From NCBI RefSeq assembly GCF_037975235.1, contig NZ_CP150241.1, positions 4,340,001-4,404,000 on the forward strand: a stretch of DNA of 64,000 nucleotides, written 5' to 3'. Positions 25,604 to 34,838 of this stretch are shown in pieces. The number at the start of each line of letters is the position of its first letter. The stretch's first letter is position 1. The notes beneath the pieces were generated by a model. It saw nothing but the letters and a program-made list of their open reading frames with translations, searched no databases and was not told the DNA's origin. Origin of the DNA: Paenibacillus sp. FSL R5-0341 (lineage in GTDB: Bacteria > Bacillota > Bacilli > Paenibacillales > Paenibacillaceae). The translations under genes were made by a program, and so were the position numbers.

Positions 25604-28153
25604 TTACATTAACATTTGCGGGTCTACATCCAGACTAATGAGTAGTTTTTGCGCCTGAACATCATCGTCCATGCGCCGGGCTGTTGCCAGTGCGAGTCCG
25701 ATGGCGTCTACATCCCCCCGCCATTTTATCATACATTGGAATCTGTATCTATTCTTGATCCGTGGAATCGGGGAAGCTACTGGTCCCAGTACATCAAAAG
25801 CATCATTACTGAAACGATCAAGACTGCCAAGCCATCCGGCTGCATTAGCCTTTTCCTTCAATATTCGCGTGTAGTTCTCGGCAAGACGAATCAATACCGG
25901 AAGCTGTTCATGCGAAAAGGTCACCAGAATCAGGCGACAGTAAGGTGGATATTGCAGATTGCGACGGTGTAGCAACTCCTCGCGTACAAACGACACATAG
26001 TCATGCTGACTCGCATGCCCAATAGAGTAGTGTTCCGGCGTATAGGACTGAACAAACACTTCACCAGGCAATTGGTGACGACCGGCTCGGCCAGCCACCT
26101 GTGTTAGCAACTGAAACGTTTTTTCGGCAGCACGAAAATCAGGTAAATTCAGTGCTGAATCCGCTGTTATGACGCCAACCAGGGTTACATCCGGGAAATC
26201 AAGTCCCTTCGCAACCATCTGGGTGCCTAGCAACACGTCTGCTTTTTTCTCACGAAACTGTTTCAGCAGCTTCTCGTGAGCCCCTTTTTCCGTTGTCGTA
26301 TCCACATCCATCCGAATGACCCGAATGCCCGGAAAGAGCTTCGCAAGCTCTTCCTCGACCCGCTGTGTACCTGTACCAAAGTATCGAATATGCTCACTTC
26401 CACAATCTGGACACACTTCAGGAGCCGCTTCCGCATACCCGCAGTAATGACAACGGAGATTATTCGAGCGCTGATGATACGTCAATGAAATATCACATTC
26501 GGGACAACCTGCTACATATCCACAACTTCGGCACATGACAAAGGTCGAATATCCACGGCGATTCAGCAGAAGCACCGTCTGTTCGCCACGTTCCAAGCGC
26601 TCCTCCAGCCCTTTATGCAAAGCTCTACTGAACATGGAACGGTTGCCATCCTTCAACTCTTCGCGCATGTCAACGATTCGCACTTCAGGCAGCTTGTTAC
26701 CCAATGCCCGTGTCGGCATCTCCAGCAAGAGTGGTGCAAAATCATCGTTACTCTGCGAGCGTGCTGCATAATAACTTTCCAGCGAAGGTGTCGCTGAACC
26801 CAGAACCACCACGGCCTGATGCTGCTGTGCTCTTTTTACCGCTACATCCCGGGCATGATATTTCGGAGTTTCCTCCTGTTTGTAGGAAGTCTCGTGCTCC
26901 TCATCCATAATGATCAGCCCAAGCCGACTGAACGGAGCAAATACGGCTGAACGCGCACCAATCGCAACCTTCACCTGGCCCTCACGAATCTTGCGCCATT
27001 CATCATAACGTTCACCGCCTGACAGACGACTGTGCATGACCGCAACCTGATCACCGAAGCGACCTTTGAAACGTTCTACCATCTGCGGGGTCAGTGCAAT
27101 CTCGGGCACCAATACGATGGCCTGGCGATCCTGCTCGATGCATCGTTGAATAGTCTGGAGATAGACTTCTGTTTTACCGCTGCCTGTGACACCATGCAGC
27201 AAAAATACCCCATGGCGTTGTTCCTGCAATCGGCCATTGATACTGTCATAGACATGTTTTTGCTCATCGGTCAGAACCAGAGGTTCAGTCGCTTTGAACC
27301 TCCTGCCCTGATAAGGGTCACGAAAGACCTCAACATCCTCGGTTACGATCAGTCCCTTTTCCTCAAGACCTTTGATTGTTGCGGCCGATACCTGCAGTGT
27401 AGACAATACTTCTTTCATCGGCATAGGCAGCAGCTCTTTCATTTCTAGCAAAAAAGCAAGAATCTCCTTCTGCCGCTGTGCTTTCGCCGGGAATGAAGCA
27501 AGTGCTTCCTGAGCAGCAGCAATATCTACAGCCAGATCAACGGACTTCATCGTTTTCTTATTCAGCTTGTCCTTGATGGCCTGACTCTCCAGCAGCACAC
27601 CACCAAGCAATAGTTTCTTAATTAGCGCAGCATGATTGGGATATTTCCGACTGAGTTGTTGCAAGGGTACCTGACCCCGACTTTTGACAAAACGGATGAT
27701 ATCCTGCTGCACCTTCTCGGTCGTAGACTCTTCTCCCCAAACAAATAACACCTCATCATCCGGTTGTGCACCCGCCATCTGTCCATCAAGTGCATCTCCC
27801 AGCGAGATGTATCGTTCCGCTTTCCCCTTCAATGCCGTCGGCACCATAACCTGCAATGACAAAATCCGGTTACTGGCATAACGTCCACTCATCCATTCGG
27901 CCAGTTCAACCAAATCCTTTGATAATGGGGGAACAATGTCCAGCAACTCCTGGATCTGCTTCAGCCTGAATGTTTCCTCCCCGGTACGCGGAACAAGATC
28001 AATCACGAATCCCTGCACCGTCCGATGACCAAAAGGCACACCCACCCGGCTGCCAATCTCGATCCATTCCCTCATAGATTCAGGTACCAGGTAATCAAAC
28101 GGCCGGTCTGTTTCCTTCACAGGAACATCGACAATGACCTTGGCAATCTCCAT
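25604..28153 (-). CDS. priA: Primosomal replication restart helicase PriA
   Basis: 849 residues. The N-terminal 3'-OH DNA-binding domain starts VIVDVPVKETDRPFDY. The helicase core has GVTGSGKTEVYL (Walker A), MDEEHETSYKQ and GSATPSLESY, with QVAGRAGRH as motif VI. Between the two motor lobes lie eight Cys in paired C-x2-C groups (CRSCGYVAGCPEC and CHYCGYAEAAPEVCPDC) that bind two zinc ions. It reloads the replisome at abandoned forks. It lies three bases after coaBC. Confidence 0.98.
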   Translation of the reverse strand: MEIAKVIVDVPVKETDRPFDYLVPESMREWIEIGSRVGVPFGHRTVQGFVIDLVPRTGEETFRLKQIQELLDIVPPLSKDLVELAEWMSGRYASNRILSLQVMVPTALKGKAERYISLGDALDGQMAGAQPDDEVLFVWGEESTTEKVQQDIIRFVKSRGQVPLQQLSRKYPNHAALIKKLLLGGVLLESQAIKDKLNKKTMKSVDLAVDIAAAQEALASFPAKAQRQKEILAFLLEMKELLPMPMKEVLSTLQVSAATIKGLEEKGLIVTEDVEVFRDPYQGRRFKATEPLVLTDEQKHVYDSINGRLQEQRHGVFLLHGVTGSGKTEVYLQTIQRCIEQDRQAIVLVPEIALTPQMVERFKGRFGDQVAVMHSRLSGGERYDEWRKIREGQVKVAIGARSAVFAPFSRLGLIIMDEEHETSYKQEETPKYHARDVAVKRAQQHQAVVVLGSATPSLESYYAARSQSNDDFAPLLLEMPTRALGNKLPEVRIVDMREELKDGNRSMFSRALHKGLEERLERGEQTVLLLNRRGYSTFVMCRSCGYVAGCPECDISLTYHQRSNNLRCHYCGYAEAAPEVCPDCGSEHIRYFGTGTQRVEEELAKLFPGIRVIRMDVDTTTEKGAHEKLLKQFREKKADVLLGTQMVAKGLDFPDVTLVGVITADSALNLPDFRAAEKTFQLLTQVAGRAGRHQLPGEVFVQSYTPEHYSIGHASQHDYVSFVREELLHRRNLQYPPYCRLILVTFSHEQLPVLIRLAENYTRILKEKANAAGWLGSLDRFSNDAFDVLGPVASPIPRIKNRYRFQCMIKWRGDVDAIGLALATARRMDDDVQAQKLLISLDVDPQMLM

Positions 28154-28156
28154 ATC

Positions 28157-29392
28157 CTAATTCCTCCCGGCAATGCGCTCCGCCGCAATCCGGAGCAACC
28201 GATGAGCCACATCGTCCTTGGCTATCACTGGAAGCTCCTCCACCAAACCCTCCCGGTCATAGATATGTACCGCGTTGGTGTCTGTTCCAAATCCTGCACC
28301 CGTGCGGGTTACATCATTGGCTACGATCAGATCACAGTTTTTCCGTTCCAATTTCTCACGTGCATACATCTCAACCGACTGAGTCTCCGCAGCAAAACCA
28401 ATCAAAAACTGATGGGTTTTCTGTTTGCCCAGCGTTTCAAGAATATCTATATTTTTAATAAGTTCGAGCGACAGCGTGTCGCCTTTCTTCTTGATCTTCT
28501 CGGTATAAACTTCCTTGGGACGATAATCAGCAACCGCCGCCGCCTTAACCACGATATCAGCATCGTCCCATTCCCGTGTTACCGCTTCATACATATCCTG
28601 TGCAGACTGTACAGGGATCAACTCAACGTTCTCCGGTGGCTTGGCTTGGGTACTGCCCATAACCAATTTCACATCTGCCCCCAGATCACGCGCAGCTGCG
28701 GCTATGGCAAATCCCATTTTGCCAGACGAATCGTTTGTAATATATCGTACGGGGTCAATGCGCTCAATCGTACCTCCAGCCGTAACGACAACCTTCTTGC
28801 CTTGTAACAATGAAGCTTGTCCCTGCTGGGTACGTTCTGCAGACTCTCTCTGTTCAAAGAAACGTTTTACCACATCCACAATGCTTTCCGGTTCTTCCAG
28901 ACGCCCCTTGCCCACATATCCACACGCAAGCAGACCTTCACCCGGCTCAATCATCATGGCGCCCCGTTCAACAAGCAGGTTCATATTATGCTTTACAGCT
29001 GGATGATCATACATATGTACATTCATCGCTGGAGCAATCATGACAGGGGCTGTCGTGGCAAGCAGAGTTGTTGAGAGCATATCATCTGCCATGCCATGCG
29101 CCATCTTGGCAATTACATTGGCTGTAGCCGGAGCAACCAGAACAAGATCAGCCAGATCAGCGAGATGAATATGAGATACGACTGCTGGCTCACGTTCATC
29201 AAATGTATCGGTATATACGGTATTTCGGGTCAACGTTTGCAGCGTCAATTCGGTAATAAACTGTGTAGCAGAAGCTGTCATAATCACATGAACATCCGCT
29301 CCCTTTTGCACCAGTCTGCTGCATAATGTTGCCGCCTTGTAAGCGGCTATGCCGCCTGTCACACCAAGCACGATTTTTTTACCGTTCAACAT
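28157..29392 (-). CDS. coaBC: Bifunctional phosphopantothenoylcysteine decarboxylase/synthetase CoaBC
   Basis: 411 residues. The N-terminal flavoprotein decarboxylase (about 1-190) has VTGGIAAYKA, the SHIHLADLADLVLVAPATANVI stretch with the catalytic His, PAMN and the substrate-clamp Cys in EGLLACGYVGKGR. The C-terminal CoaB domain has AGGTIERIDPVR and the KAAAVADYRP dimer motif. It makes 4'-phosphopantetheine for coenzyme A. It follows rpoZ in the conserved gmk-rpoZ-coaBC-priA order. Confidence 0.98.
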   Translation of the reverse strand: MLNGKKIVLGVTGGIAAYKAATLCSRLVQKGADVHVIMTASATQFITELTLQTLTRNTVYTDTFDEREPAVVSHIHLADLADLVLVAPATANVIAKMAHGMADDMLSTTLLATTAPVMIAPAMNVHMYDHPAVKHNMNLLVERGAMMIEPGEGLLACGYVGKGRLEEPESIVDVVKRFFEQRESAERTQQGQASLLQGKKVVVTAGGTIERIDPVRYITNDSSGKMGFAIAAAARDLGADVKLVMGSTQAKPPENVELIPVQSAQDMYEAVTREWDDADIVVKAAAVADYRPKEVYTEKIKKKGDTLSLELIKNIDILETLGKQKTHQFLIGFAAETQSVEMYAREKLERKNCDLIVANDVTRTGAGFGTDTNAVHIYDREGLVEELPVIAKDDVAHRLLRIAAERIAGRN

Positions 29393-29455
29393 GGTTATTT
29401 CCCCCGATATTTATACGACGTCTAAGTAAGATTCCGTTAAAATAGGCTTATTCGT

Positions 29456-29480
29456 AAAAAAATAACAACCTCGCGGTTGT
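29456..29480 (-). terminator. rpoZ terminator
   Basis: Minus strand ACAACC-GCGA-GGTTGT followed by TATTTTTTT. A second G+C-rich hairpin (29513-29541) overlaps the rpoZ stop codon. Readthrough would feed coaBC. Confidence 0.75.
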
Positions 29481-29530
29481 CAATTAATCCGGCTTACGCC
29501 GTATGCAGTTGAAGAGCAGCCGCAGGCGGC

Positions 29531-29743
29531 TTACTCTTCTTCTTCGTCCTGTCCTTTGATGACAACGAGCAGGTCTCCATAGATTTCTTCCAGTGCAACG
29601 CCAACTTGTTTATGGGATCTCGCACCTCTTAAATCCGTTTTTTCACCTTCACGTAGCTGTCTAGCCCGGCGGGAAGCAGCAACAACAAGGGAATACTTGC
29701 TGTCGACTTTGTTCATCATTTCATCAATAGAAGGATACAGCAT
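29531..29743 (-). CDS. rpoZ: RNA polymerase omega subunit
   Basis: 70 residues from ATG 29743 ([10 protein letters not shown]), with AAGAGG 11 bases upstream. The in-frame GTG at 29755 overlaps that site. It shows [15 protein letters not shown], the conserved omega core that contacts the beta-prime C-terminus, and an acidic DEEEE end. It helps RNA polymerase assembly. The gene lies between gmk and coaBC as in most Bacillota. Confidence 0.97.
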   Translation of the reverse strand: MLYPSIDEMMNKVDSKYSLVVAASRRARQLREGEKTDLRGARSHKQVGVALEEIYGDLLVVIKGQDEEEE

Positions 29744-29900
29744 ATTAACAAACACCTCTTCGCATTAGTATAATCACAAGTTGCCGCCTGACAGAACTGA
29801 TGTGGCATGTCTTCATACCCGGGCATTCCGAGAAGGAGTGCTTCAGTATATGATATGACAACTGCCCCACTTATATCGTATTCCGCAGCGGCAAAAGGGA

Positions 29901-30473
29901 TTATTTATTGATCTTACAATGTTCGGCGATTATGATGCTTTCTATTCTCTTGCACGCCAAATCAATTTCATCATTAACAACAGCGTAATCATACTGCTCC
30001 AGCAGACTGATCTCATCGACCGCCACAGACATCCGGTGATCAATGGTCGCTTGACTTTCGGTACCACGACCCTGAATGCGATCTTTCAGCTCGTCCAATG
30101 AAGGAGGAAGCAGGAAAACAAAGATGCCTTCCGGGAATTTCTCTTTCACTTTTAACGCGCCTTGAACCTCAATCTCCAGAATGATGTCGCGGCCTTCGTT
30201 AATCGTTTTCTCTACAAAATCACGCGGTGTTCCGTAATAATTACCGACATACTCCGCATGTTCCAACAATTGATCTTCAGCAATCATGTTCTGGAACTCT
30301 TCATGACTTCTGAAGAAATAGTTCACACCATGTTCTTCACCAAGACGAGGCTGACGGGTTGTCGCCGATACGGAATAGATCAATTCCGGCACCCGTTTGC
30401 GCAAAGCGCTGCATACAGTACCCTTCCCGACCCCAGATGGGCCGGACAACACTACCAGTAATCCCTTAGACAT
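29901..30473 (-). CDS. gmk: Guanylate kinase
   Basis: 190 residues from ATG 30473 (GGAGTG upstream); the longer frame to 30563 lacks a ribosome binding site and overlaps remA. It has [13 protein letters not shown] (P-loop), the GMP-binding [19 protein letters not shown] and [13 protein letters not shown]. It phosphorylates GMP to GDP and sets GTP supply, also tied to (p)ppGpp control in Bacillota. It lies 13 bases after remA. Confidence 0.98.
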   Translation of the reverse strand: MSKGLLVVLSGPSGVGKGTVCSALRKRVPELIYSVSATTRQPRLGEEHGVNYFFRSHEEFQNMIAEDQLLEHAEYVGNYYGTPRDFVEKTINEGRDIILEIEVQGALKVKEKFPEGIFVFLLPPSLDELKDRIQGRGTESQATIDHRMSVAVDEISLLEQYDYAVVNDEIDLACKRIESIIIAEHCKINK

Positions 30474-30486
30474 ATTACACTCCATT

Positions 30487-30747
30487 TTATTCGTCGTTAT
30501 CATCATCTTTCGAAGAAAGACGATGGGCGACCGTCTCCGGCTGAACTGCAGACAGTATGACATGATCGCTATCCGTAATAATTACGGCACGAGTACGTCT
30601 TCCGTACGTTGCATCAATCAGCATGTGACGATCTCTTGCCTCTTGTATAATTCTCTTGATCGGCGCCGATTCCGGACTCACGATGGATATAATCCGGTTC
30701 GCCGATACGATGTTACCGAATCCAATGTTAATGAGTTTGATTGCCAT
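30487..30747 (-). CDS. remA: Extracellular matrix regulator RemA (DUF370)
   Basis: 86 residues from ATG 30747 (GGGGGAAGA upstream). [14 protein letters not shown] and the arginine-rich [22 protein letters not shown] are the RemA signatures. In B. subtilis RemA is a ring-forming DNA-binding activator of biofilm matrix and osmoprotection genes. It keeps the yicC-remA-gmk order, which supports orthology. The C-terminal tail is acidic (SSKDDDNDE). Confidence 0.97.
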   Translation of the reverse strand: MAIKLINIGFGNIVSANRIISIVSPESAPIKRIIQEARDRHMLIDATYGRRTRAVIITDSDHVILSAVQPETVAHRLSSKDDDNDE

Positions 30748-30798
30748 AATCAGGTTCTTCCCCCTATACATGCGACTCTTTTGCCGAAATGTGGCCGT

Positions 30799-31698
30799 TC
30801 ATTCGATATTCGCCGCTTGCTCACGAATCTTCTCCAGCTCCGCCTTCATCTCGACAACACGGTTCACCAGAGCCAAGTGGTTGGCTTTTGATCCAATCGT
30901 ATTGACTTCCCGATTCATCTCTTGAATTAGAAAGTCTAACTTACGACCTACCGGTTCATCACTCTTCAGCAGTTCCCTGCTCTGTCCAAAGTGACTGAGT
31001 AGACGCGTAAGCTCCTCTTCTATATTAGAACGATCGGCAAACATTGCAATTTCCATACCCAATTTATGCTCATCAAAAGGGAAAGAGCCTTCTTCCTGCA
31101 TTTCCGTAAGTCTCTGCCTTAACTTGTTGCGGTAATCACTCACCACAGTCGGTGCAAGAGCAAGCATCTCGGTATGCAGTGACTCCAGACGAATAATCCG
31201 CCGTTCCAGATCACTGGCCAGATGAAGACCCTCGCGTGCGCGCATCTGCTCCAGACTGGACAGAGCCTCTCTCAATCCTTCCTGCAAAACTCGCTCCCAT
31301 TCGTCCTTCTGCTCTTCGGGAATGGAACTTGTCCCATCCGAATGAACCATGACGTCCGGCAGCCCAAGCATATCCACAATACTTGGTTTGCCCTGCATTC
31401 CAAAGTGAGTCTCCAGTTGCTCTGCAGCCTGCAGATAGGCCCTGACCGTCTGTTCATTCAGAACAGCGGGAAGAGCCTGGTCTTCCTCTTTTTCTTTCAT
31501 TACATAAACATCAATCCGCCCACGTTTCAAACGGCTCTGTACGATCTTCCTCAAACCGTCTTCATAATACGTCCACTCTCTTGGCAGACGCATCATCACT
31601 TCGCAATAACGATGATTAACAGATTTGATCTCTAATTGTACCTTATAGCCGCCAAAATGAAAGGCGGATTGACCGTATCCGGTCATACTGAATGACAT
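30799..31698 (-). CDS. yicC: YicC-family endoribonuclease (YloC)
   Basis: 299 residues from ATG 31698, beginning MSFSMTGYGQ, the family N-terminus. An ATG two codons earlier is also possible. EIKSVNHRYCEV is the N-terminal YicC signature, and the C-terminal DUF1732 part has MAMFADRSNIEEELTRLLSH and the GRKLDFLIQEMNREVNTIGSKA helix. YicC/YloC are conserved ribonucleases. The gene sits just after the methyltransferase/MTHFR gene, and upstream of remA as in B. subtilis. Confidence 0.95.
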   Translation of the reverse strand: MSFSMTGYGQSAFHFGGYKVQLEIKSVNHRYCEVMMRLPREWTYYEDGLRKIVQSRLKRGRIDVYVMKEKEEDQALPAVLNEQTVRAYLQAAEQLETHFGMQGKPSIVDMLGLPDVMVHSDGTSSIPEEQKDEWERVLQEGLREALSSLEQMRAREGLHLASDLERRIIRLESLHTEMLALAPTVVSDYRNKLRQRLTEMQEEGSFPFDEHKLGMEIAMFADRSNIEEELTRLLSHFGQSRELLKSDEPVGRKLDFLIQEMNREVNTIGSKANHLALVNRVVEMKAELEKIREQAANIE

Positions 31699-31717
31699 CG
31701 GCATCACATCCGTTTTA

Positions 31718-33607
31718 CTATTGTAATTGATTATTAGGGTTGAAACAAGTAGGACATTGATGCTCCGACTTCTCCCATACATATTGAGTCAGTTCGGCCG
31801 TCATGCCGTAGAACATAAACGGTGTCATGAGATAGATGCCTTTGAAATGCGCTGTGGCTACGTCCAGCAGTTCCTTGGCAATTTTTACCCCCATCGCACG
31901 ACCCTCTTCACCTTCCAGACCTGCCATCCGGGAACGCACTTCATCCGAAAGCTGGATTCCGGGAACCTCGTTGTGCAGATACTCTGCATTCCGTCCACTT
32001 GCCAGTGGCATTACACCTATAAAAATAGGCACATCCAGGTGTTTGGTCGCTTCATGCATTGCTACAATTAATTGAGGGTCATAGACAGGCTGTGTCATGA
32101 TGTAATCTGCGCCAGAGGCAATTTTCTTCTCCAGACGCTGTACAGCTTTATCCAGATGTTTCACATTGGGATTAAACGCCGCTCCGATCACAAAGCCAGC
32201 TTTCTGCTTCAGCGGTTTACCCGAGAAGGCCACCCCATCGTTCAACTGCTTGATCATGCGTATGATTTCAAAAGAAGTCAGATCGTATACCGAGCTTGAA
32301 CCCGGCAGATCGCCAAATCTTGCAGGATCACCTGTAACAGCAAGTACATGATTAATGCCCAGAGCATCAAAACCCATCATGTGGGACTGCGTTCCAATCA
32401 GGTTCCGGTCACGGCAGGCAATATGCACCAGTGGACGAAGGCCCGTGCGATCTTGAACGAGGTGCCCCAGCGCCATGTTGCTCATCCGTGTAACCGCTAA
32501 TGAATTATCCGCTAGTGTCAGGGCATCTGCTCCTGCTGCTTTCAGAGTCTCGGCGCCTTTCATGAACTTGGCAATGTCCAAATCTCGCGGCGGGTCAAGT
32601 TCAACAATGACGGTGTGACGCTGCTTGACCAGATCAACGATCGTAGGCTGTCCACCACGTCCGGAACGTTCATCCACATTTTCATGCAGAACGATACGCG
32701 CTTTGGTTTCTGACGGATCAGGCTCCAAAATAGGCAAAGGTACATAGTCAGCGAGCGCCTCTTTCATTGCAGTAATATGATCCGGTGTCGTACCACAGCA
32801 ACCGCCGATAATACGAGCGCCCAGATCAGCAAATTGCACTGCCGTCTGACCAAAGTACTCCGGAGTCGCACCATAACGGAACTGACCATCAACATAATCT
32901 GCTGCACCCGCATTTGGATAAACAGACATCGGAATACCGATACGTCCGGAGACGGTTTCCATGGCTCGCATAATCCCGTTTGGACCTGAGCGGCAGTTAA
33001 AACCGATCACGTCCGCGCCCTGCTCCCGCATGATCCGGAATGCTTCAGGCATCGTATATCCATCCAGCGTGTGCCCTACATCCTCTACCGCGAACTGTCC
33101 AATCACAGGCAGATCGCTCAGCTTGCGCGCTTGCAAAAGGGCAATATCCATTTCCTCGATATCATAGAAGGTTTCAAGCAGAATGCCATCCACACCTTCA
33201 TCAAGCAGAGCAAATATCTGTTGTTGGTAGAAGCGTTTCAGTTCACTTGTAGACACGTTTGTCCGCTTGCCACCTCGAATGGAACCAACGGCACCAAGCA
33301 CATAACCAGTGTCGCCAGCTACCTCTTTGGCAATGCGTACGCCGGCACGGTTCACGTCCTCCACCTTTGACTCCAGGCCGAACTTGGACAACTTGTCATA
33401 ATTGGCAGAGTACGTATTCGTTTCAAATATCTCAGTACCTGCGTCCCGATAACGGCGATGTACATCCGCCACCACTTCAGGTGAAATCAAGTTCAACTCT
33501 TCGTATGAAATCCCTACCGGGAAACCCATTTGGTACAGAAATGTTCCCATGGCCCCATCTCCAACGAGAACCCGTTCCTGCATAGCTTTGCGCAAATCCG
33601 CCTTCAT
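31718..33607 (-). CDS. yitJ: Bifunctional homocysteine S-methyltransferase / 5,10-methylenetetrahydrofolate reductase (YitJ-like)
   Basis: 629 residues. The N-terminal homocysteine methyltransferase barrel (about 1-300) has GDGAMGTFLYQ, the first zinc Cys in GFNCRSGP and the zinc pair in IIGGCCGTTP. A linker leads to a MetF-type reductase (about 330-610) with VELDPPRD, ALTLADNSLA and the FVIGAAFNPN and ITQPVYD-type flavin/folate segments. It joins methylene-THF reduction to methionine synthesis. It is inserted between dapF and yicC, which are not its usual partners. No SAM riboswitch is visible upstream. Confidence 0.96.
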   Translation of the reverse strand: MKADLRKAMQERVLVGDGAMGTFLYQMGFPVGISYEELNLISPEVVADVHRRYRDAGTEIFETNTYSANYDKLSKFGLESKVEDVNRAGVRIAKEVAGDTGYVLGAVGSIRGGKRTNVSTSELKRFYQQQIFALLDEGVDGILLETFYDIEEMDIALLQARKLSDLPVIGQFAVEDVGHTLDGYTMPEAFRIMREQGADVIGFNCRSGPNGIMRAMETVSGRIGIPMSVYPNAGAADYVDGQFRYGATPEYFGQTAVQFADLGARIIGGCCGTTPDHITAMKEALADYVPLPILEPDPSETKARIVLHENVDERSGRGGQPTIVDLVKQRHTVIVELDPPRDLDIAKFMKGAETLKAAGADALTLADNSLAVTRMSNMALGHLVQDRTGLRPLVHIACRDRNLIGTQSHMMGFDALGINHVLAVTGDPARFGDLPGSSSVYDLTSFEIIRMIKQLNDGVAFSGKPLKQKAGFVIGAAFNPNVKHLDKAVQRLEKKIASGADYIMTQPVYDPQLIVAMHEATKHLDVPIFIGVMPLASGRNAEYLHNEVPGIQLSDEVRSRMAGLEGEEGRAMGVKIAKELLDVATAHFKGIYLMTPFMFYGMTAELTQYVWEKSEHQCPTCFNPNNQLQ

Positions 33608-33773
33608 CCCATTTCCCCCCGCCTAGCTGTGATCATTTACATACTAATGTAACACAAAAAACGCTAAAAAACGAAGAAAAACACAGGTTTTTACTGAGTA
33701 TCCAGCTCATATGGACTTTCTTGCCATACAGCCCCCAATATGTCTCTGTACAGGAGACACGACCTGTCCTTTT

Positions 33774-33802
33774 GACAAAAAAAGAGGCCCGCAGGCCTCT
33801 TT
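33774..33802 (-). terminator. dapF terminator
   Basis: aaagaggcc (33781-33789) pairs with 33794-33802 around a 4-base loop. On the minus strand TTTTTTT follows. Confidence 0.9.
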
Positions 33803-33820
33803 GGTTAAATTCCCCACTTT

Positions 33821-34654
33821 TTATGAAGTGATTCCCTTAAAAACAACTTCAGCAGGTCCGGTCATGTACACATGATTGTCAGCTTCATTCCACTCAATGT
33901 GGAGATCCCCACCCTTGAGGCTGATGATGGCTGTACGATCTGTATGTCCATTCAGGACAGAGGATACCAGTGTTGCACAAGCTCCGGTTCCGCAGGCAAG
34001 TGTCGGACCAGCTCCACGTTCCCATACACGCATGTCCACATATCCACGGTCACGAACTGTGGCGAATTCCACATTGATTTTTTTCGGGAACATCGGATGT
34101 ACTTCAAGAAGTGGGCCCCAAGTTGTGAGATCAAAATTCACAGCATCATCAACGTAGATGACCGCATGTGGATTACCCATGGATACGGCAGTGAATTTGA
34201 ACGCATGTCCATTCGCTTCAATGTTGTGATCAACCACAGGATTCGCATCTACCGTTGTAGGCACTTGAAGGCCGTTCAGAATCGGCTCACCCATATCGAC
34301 ACGAACCGTTTCCACTTTGCCATCACGAATGTTAAGACTGACAGGTTGTACGCCTGCACCAATCGTTTCAATAGTAATCTGTTCCTGGCTGACATGACCA
34401 TGATCGTATACGTATTTGGATACACAGCGAATGGCATTCCCACACTGCTCTGCTTCCGAACCGTCCGAATTCATGATGCGCATCTGAAAGTCCGCCTTCT
34501 CCGAAGGCAGTATATAAACCAGGCCATCCGCACCGATGCCGAAGAAACGATTGCACCATTTTACAGCCAATTCTGCTGCATCTGCCGGAAGCTCCTTTTC
34601 ACCAAATACAACGATAAAATCGTTACCAAGTCCATGCATTTTCGTAAATTCCAT
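33821..34654 (-). CDS. dapF: Diaminopimelate epimerase
   Basis: 277 residues from ATG 34654 (AAAGGAG upstream); the upstream frame to 34747 is too long for the family. It has KMHGLGNDFIV, the first active-site Cys in NSDGSEAEQCGNAIRC, the second in GPTLACGTGACA, and MGNPHAV. It converts LL- to meso-diaminopimelate for lysine and peptidoglycan. It lies between the Ca-type ATPase and yitJ, each with its own terminator, so it is probably a single-gene unit. Confidence 0.97.
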   Translation of the reverse strand: MEFTKMHGLGNDFIVVFGEKELPADAAELAVKWCNRFFGIGADGLVYILPSEKADFQMRIMNSDGSEAEQCGNAIRCVSKYVYDHGHVSQEQITIETIGAGVQPVSLNIRDGKVETVRVDMGEPILNGLQVPTTVDANPVVDHNIEANGHAFKFTAVSMGNPHAVIYVDDAVNFDLTTWGPLLEVHPMFPKKINVEFATVRDRGYVDMRVWERGAGPTLACGTGACATLVSSVLNGHTDRTAIISLKGGDLHIEWNEADNHVYMTGPAEVVFKGITS

Positions 34655-34749
34655 AATCTTGCCCACTCCTTTTGGCAGTCTGCTGCCAAAGCTATATTCT
34701 TGCTCTTCTACAGGATCACCATAGAAATTCATATTCAACATTTGCACAC

Positions 34750-34806
34750 AAAAAAGCTATCCTGCAAAACGTCAAAGCTGCCGCTTCGAATCATTTTGAG
34801 GATAGC
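34750..34806 (-). terminator. Terminator of the P-type ATPase gene
   Basis: Minus strand: GCTATCCT and AGGATAGC are outer arms of a long hairpin extended by CAAAAT/GTTTTG, followed by TTTTTT. It starts about 33 bases past the ATPase stop. Confidence 0.8.
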
Positions 34807-34838
34807 ATACCGAAATGGATCAGGAAAAGCTATTGATT

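Noticed and set aside
24622..25638. 338-codon plus-strand frame across fmt and def
   Set aside because: Lies antisense to two clearly conserved genes; composition rich in His, Arg, Cys as expected for a shadow.
33608..33780. SAM riboswitch upstream of yitJ-like gene
   Set aside because: No GAGG/GGCC-type core or terminator arrangement of SAM-I; only a short tgtctc/gagaca hairpin is visible.
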